From: Novosphingobium sp.
GTDB lineage: Bacteria > Pseudomonadota > Alphaproteobacteria > Sphingomonadales > Sphingomonadaceae
NCBI RefSeq assembly: GCF_030696665.1
Contig: NZ_JAUYRV010000010.1
Location: 56,013 to 120,012, forward strand
DNA length: 64,000 bases
Direction: 5' to 3'
Of the stretch, positions 61,344 to 64,000 are shown in pieces (position 1 is the first letter of the stretch; each line of letters opens with the position of its first letter). The notes beneath the pieces were generated by a model. The model had not been told where the DNA came from, made no database searches, and saw nothing but the letters and a program-made list of their open reading frames with translations. The position numbers and the translations under genes are program-made.

Positions 61344-61499
61344 TGGTCAACGGGCGCGGACTGGCCGTCGTGGGCAAGTGGGTGTGATCAGAGCGATTGC
61401 GGCGATCCGTCGCGTAAACATGATGCATTCACGCTTCGACCGAGCCTGCGGAATGTTGCCAATCTGCTGTTCGATCGCGGCATCGACCTGCCCTATCGG
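61344..61499. other. no gene recognised
   Basis: A stretch between the ALDH stop and the IS5 remnant. Short open frames only. It may be further decayed transposase or an older gene fragment. Confidence 0.3.
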
Positions 61500-61905
61500 A
61501 TCAGCATAGCCTTCACATATTCAGGTCGCAACGGCAGGCGCCCAAGATCCCCTTTTCTGCCCCAACCGTGCGGTGGGTCTTGAGCTAGGTCGCGTCAATC
61601 ATGACGGTCTGCGGATCGGCCTTCTGGGCGGACAGGCTTTCCATCATCCGAGTGAACACGCCCGTTCCGCCACACCGTTTCCAGCGGTTATACAATGCCT
61701 TGTGCGGCCCGTATTCTCTGGGCGCATACCGCCACCGCAGGCCGTTCCGGTTGACGAATATGATCCCGCTCAGCACCCGCCGGTCATCAACGCGGGGTCT
61801 GCCGTGGCTCTTGGGAAAATACGGCGACAGACGCCCCATCTGCTGTCAGCCAATACAGGTCGCTCATGCTCAGTCTCCTCGCGGAGACTGAATCACATAA
61901 CCCTC
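61500..61905 (-). mobile_element. IS5-family transposase remnant
   Basis: Minus-strand frames give MSDLYWLTAD, then (after a frameshift) MGRLSPYFPKSHGRPRVDDR, FVNRNGLRWRYAPREYGPHK and QTVMIDAT, all typical of IS5-group transposases. A premature TAG follows IDAT at about 61588, and the rest is degenerate. The start-side end near 61890-61905 (GGGTTATGTGATTCAG) looks like an IS terminus. No intact element remains. Confidence 0.8.
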
Positions 61906-61929
61906 GGCGTTTGGGACGCTTGGCCTCGG

Positions 61930-62577
61930 TCAGTCACGTGCTGCAGCGACGAACACCTGTGCGCGGATGGCCACGTCTCGGGCCGATAGTCCGGCTTTGT
62001 AAAGCGCCGAACCAAGCCCGGCCCCTTGGGCGCCTGCCGCCATCCACTCCGCCAGATTTGCCGGTGTCACGCCGCCCACGGCCAGCAGCGGCAGATCCGC
62101 AGGCAGGACAGCGCGCATGGCTTTGAGATAGGCGGGACTGGCCCCTTCGGCCGGAAACAGCTTCAGCCCGGTCGCCCCGGCCTCAATCGCCGCAAAAGCC
62201 TCGGTCGGGGTGTAGAATCCAGGCAGCGTAATCATGCCGCGCGCCGTTGCCGCGCGGATAACGGCGGGATTGACATTGGGAGAGACCATCAGGGTTCCGC
62301 CCGCATCATGCACGGCTGCCACGTCCGCAACGCTCAACACGGTGCCTGCGCCGACGCAAACTTCAGGTCCATATCGCCGCGCAAGGCGCACAATCGAATC
62401 CAGCGGTTGCGGTGAATTCAATGGCACTTCGATCATCGAAAAGCCGGCCGCAACAATCGCATCGCCCACGGCCTCAACCTCATCAGGGCAGACGCCGCGC
62501 AGGATGGCTACAAGCGGGCATACCGCAAGCGCCGCGTTGAGTTTGGCCAAGGGGTTGACGGCAAGGTGATCGGTCAT
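61930..62577 (-). CDS. dgoA: 2-dehydro-3-deoxy-6-phosphogalactonate aldolase
   Basis: A 215-residue class I KDPG/KDPGal aldolase. PLVAILRGV, VPLNSPQPLDSI, VGAGTVLSV and the Schiff-base Lys in GLKLFPAE are seen. It cleaves 2-keto-3-deoxy-6-phosphogalactonate to pyruvate and glyceraldehyde 3-phosphate. Overlaps the kinase gene by ATGA, which supports the galactonate branch. Confidence 0.9.
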   Translation of the reverse strand: MTDHLAVNPLAKLNAALAVCPLVAILRGVCPDEVEAVGDAIVAAGFSMIEVPLNSPQPLDSIVRLARRYGPEVCVGAGTVLSVADVAAVHDAGGTLMVSPNVNPAVIRAATARGMITLPGFYTPTEAFAAIEAGATGLKLFPAEGASPAYLKAMRAVLPADLPLLAVGGVTPANLAEWMAAGAQGAGLGSALYKAGLSARDVAIRAQVFVAAARD

Positions 62578-63452
62578 GCAGCACTCGCTTTCCAGATGCG
62601 ATGGATTCCGGCCACGAAAGCATCATGGCTATCAAGGCGGGTGGTATTTGCCCCGGCAACTGCAAGGGCGGCTGCATAAAGCGCGCCAAGGTGCGCATCT
62701 GCAATCACATGCACATTTGCTCCCGGCTCAAGCTGCGCACCGCCCACATCATGGCCGATCAGCACGCCCGAGGCATAGGCAGCGCTATCCTCAACCGAAC
62801 GGCTTCCCAGCAGCGCCGCAGCGCGGATGCGGAACAGCAGCGTGGACAGGCTTCCGTGAAGGCCCGCTGCTGCACCGGCGCGAAACGCCTCCCCGTCGTG
62901 CACATCGCCCGACAGGAAATCGGCCAGAAGGCTGTGATCGCGCAACAGGCCAAACAATTCGCCGGTCATCGCCGTGCTGAACGAGGCGATTTTTCCGTCC
63001 GCCATTCGTGCCCATTTGCAGTGCGTTCCCGGCTGGCACAGCAGGCCATCCGGCGGGGCGAGGCCGGCGGCAACTGCCCCCAGGAACTGCACTTCTTCGC
63101 CGCGCATCACGTCTCCTGCAGGGTCGGCCAGGCCGGGGACGATCGCAGTTCTCCCGGCCTCAACCCAATAGACGTGTGCCGCCAGATCATCGATTCCTGC
63201 AGGCGTGCGCACATAGGGCACGTTGGCCCAACCGCGCGCCGAACCCACCATGCCTGCCAGCACCGCCGGCAGATCGCCCAGACGGCTGCGAATGGCTGCT
63301 ACCTCGGCGGCAAAACCATCGTCCGGCACAGACAGCAGGCCCTTGCCTTCGCGCTCGGCACGCAGCACCCGGCCCGCCTGATCGACAAGATAGGCGCGAC
63401 GATTGGTGCTGCCCCAATCTATGGCGATGAAGGCCGGTATCGTCTCTGTCAT
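62574..63452 (-). CDS. dgoK: 2-dehydro-3-deoxygalactonokinase
   Basis: A 292-residue sugar-acid kinase: FIAIDWGSTNRRAYLVD phosphate motif, MRGEEVQFLGA and LCQPGTHCKWARM. Supplies the substrate of DgoA. ATG 63452 gives the family N terminus MTETIPAF. Confidence 0.9.
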   Translation of the reverse strand: MTETIPAFIAIDWGSTNRRAYLVDQAGRVLRAEREGKGLLSVPDDGFAAEVAAIRSRLGDLPAVLAGMVGSARGWANVPYVRTPAGIDDLAAHVYWVEAGRTAIVPGLADPAGDVMRGEEVQFLGAVAAGLAPPDGLLCQPGTHCKWARMADGKIASFSTAMTGELFGLLRDHSLLADFLSGDVHDGEAFRAGAAAGLHGSLSTLLFRIRAAALLGSRSVEDSAAYASGVLIGHDVGGAQLEPGANVHVIADAHLGALYAAALAVAGANTTRLDSHDAFVAGIHRIWKASAA

Positions 63453-63657
63453 GGCTTGACCGCTCCCCATCTTACCAAGCCCAGAAATCTACCCCATTGT
63501 CAGAGTTATAATGGAGGTCAGCGGCAGACATAGCGAAAATAGAGGCGGAATGCATAGCCCGCCCTCAACGTTCACGCAGAGGGCCATAAGCATATATGTC
63601 AGACAAAAGCAAAGGTGCAGGATCGCCCCGTGCGCGACTGGGATCAGCCTTACGCGA

Positions 63658-64000
63658 TTACGCCGTCGCGAAACGCGCCTCAGCCGGTTGCAGCGTACCG
63701 ATCAGCCGCGCCACGTCCTCGCCCGGCACCGGACGGCTGATCAGGTAGCCCTGAATCATGTCGCAGCCCTCCTTTTGCAGGGCATCGAACAGTTCCTGCG
63801 TCTCCACCCCTTCGGCCAGCGTTTCCATCCCCAGCGCTTCGGCCAGCGTGGTGATGGCCCGCACGATGGCATGGGCGCTGCCGCCGTCTTCCAGCGCGCG
63901 GACAAAGCTTTGATCAATCTTGATCTTGTCGAACGGGAATGACCGCAAATAGCTGAGCGAGGAATAGCCGGTGCCGAAATCGTCCAGCGCCACCCGCACG
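63658..64000 (-). CDS. EAL-domain protein, C-terminal part (runs off the window edge)
   Basis: The last 114 or so residues of an EAL c-di-GMP phosphodiesterase domain: LDDFGTGYSSL, KIKIDQSFV, LAEGVET and the closing GYLISRPVP. Catalytic acids of these motifs are present. The N-terminal sensor or GGDEF part lies outside the window. Confidence 0.92.
   Translation of the reverse strand, partial: VRVALDDFGTGYSSLSYLRSFPFDKIKIDQSFVRALEDGGSAHAIVRAITTLAEALGMETLAEGVETQELFDALQKEGCDMIQGYLISRPVPGEDVARLIGTLQPAEARFATA

Overview
The window reads as a chromosomal segment of a high-GC alphaproteobacterium of the order Sphingomonadales, most like Novosphingobium or Sphingobium. The basis is the protein style: long TonB-dependent receptors, an AAHS-type aromatic acid transporter, the lgt-MidA pair, a petABC operon and lignin/phenol-type catabolic genes. 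The genus is an inference.

Positions 1-29.3 kb are conserved core. They hold a partial hisC, a nitrogen-control pair glnK-amtB behind a clear sigma-54 promoter, a small hydrolase trio, prfC, an aldose epimerase-like gene, pheS-pheT, an AraC regulator, rpmI-rplT, metA preceded by a SAM-I-like riboswitch candidate, an iron-storage pair bfd-bfr with two matching iron-box palindromes, yqgE, glnD, an acyl-CoA synthetase, lgt-midA, petABC, apt, an ADP-forming acyl-CoA ligase, a fumarylacetoacetate-hydrolase-family gene and a DUF2218 gene.

At 29.28 kb there is a tRNA-Gly(UCC). Its 3' side is followed by four TGGGTCAC octamers, a truncated tyrosine integrase, an IS3 transposase stub and an orphan gene fragment. 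This looks like the worn edge of an integrated element.

From about 30.3 to 61.3 kb lies a large accessory catabolic region. It has five local regulators (two TetR, Lrp, MarR, LysR), transport genes (TonB receptor, AAHS and DHA1 MFS, BASS) and many oxidoreductases. The most striking structure is a module present twice, at 38.6-40.9 kb (+) and 53.5-55.7 kb (-). Each copy encodes a VAO/p-cresol-methylhydroxylase-type flavoprotein without a signal peptide, a Sec-exported monohaem cytochrome c, and a small protein with a strong Tat signal, all joined by ATGA overlaps. Each module is accompanied by an NmrA-like reductase and a GMC oxidoreductase. Module B also has a 2,4'-dihydroxyacetophenone-dioxygenase-like cupin, a SnoaL/NTF2-fold protein and an aldehyde dehydrogenase. 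Together they suggest periplasmic oxidation of the benzylic position of one or two related 4-alkyl- or 4-alkenylphenols (lignan- or lignin-derived phenols are candidates), followed by side-chain oxidation and cleavage. A Rieske oxygenase, a PQQ alcohol dehydrogenase, a CitE-like lyase, an SMP-30 lactonase and a PEP-mutase-family lyase fit ancillary steps. The substrate cannot be read from sequence.

Two catabolic genes are frameshifted: the PQQ dehydrogenase at a triple 7-bp tandem repeat, and the second GMC oxidoreductase at what looks like an 8-nt loss in its FAD motif. The region ends in a decayed IS5 transposase (about 61.5-61.9 kb). The window closes with dgoA-dgoK for 2-keto-3-deoxygalactonate and the C-terminal part of an EAL-domain protein.
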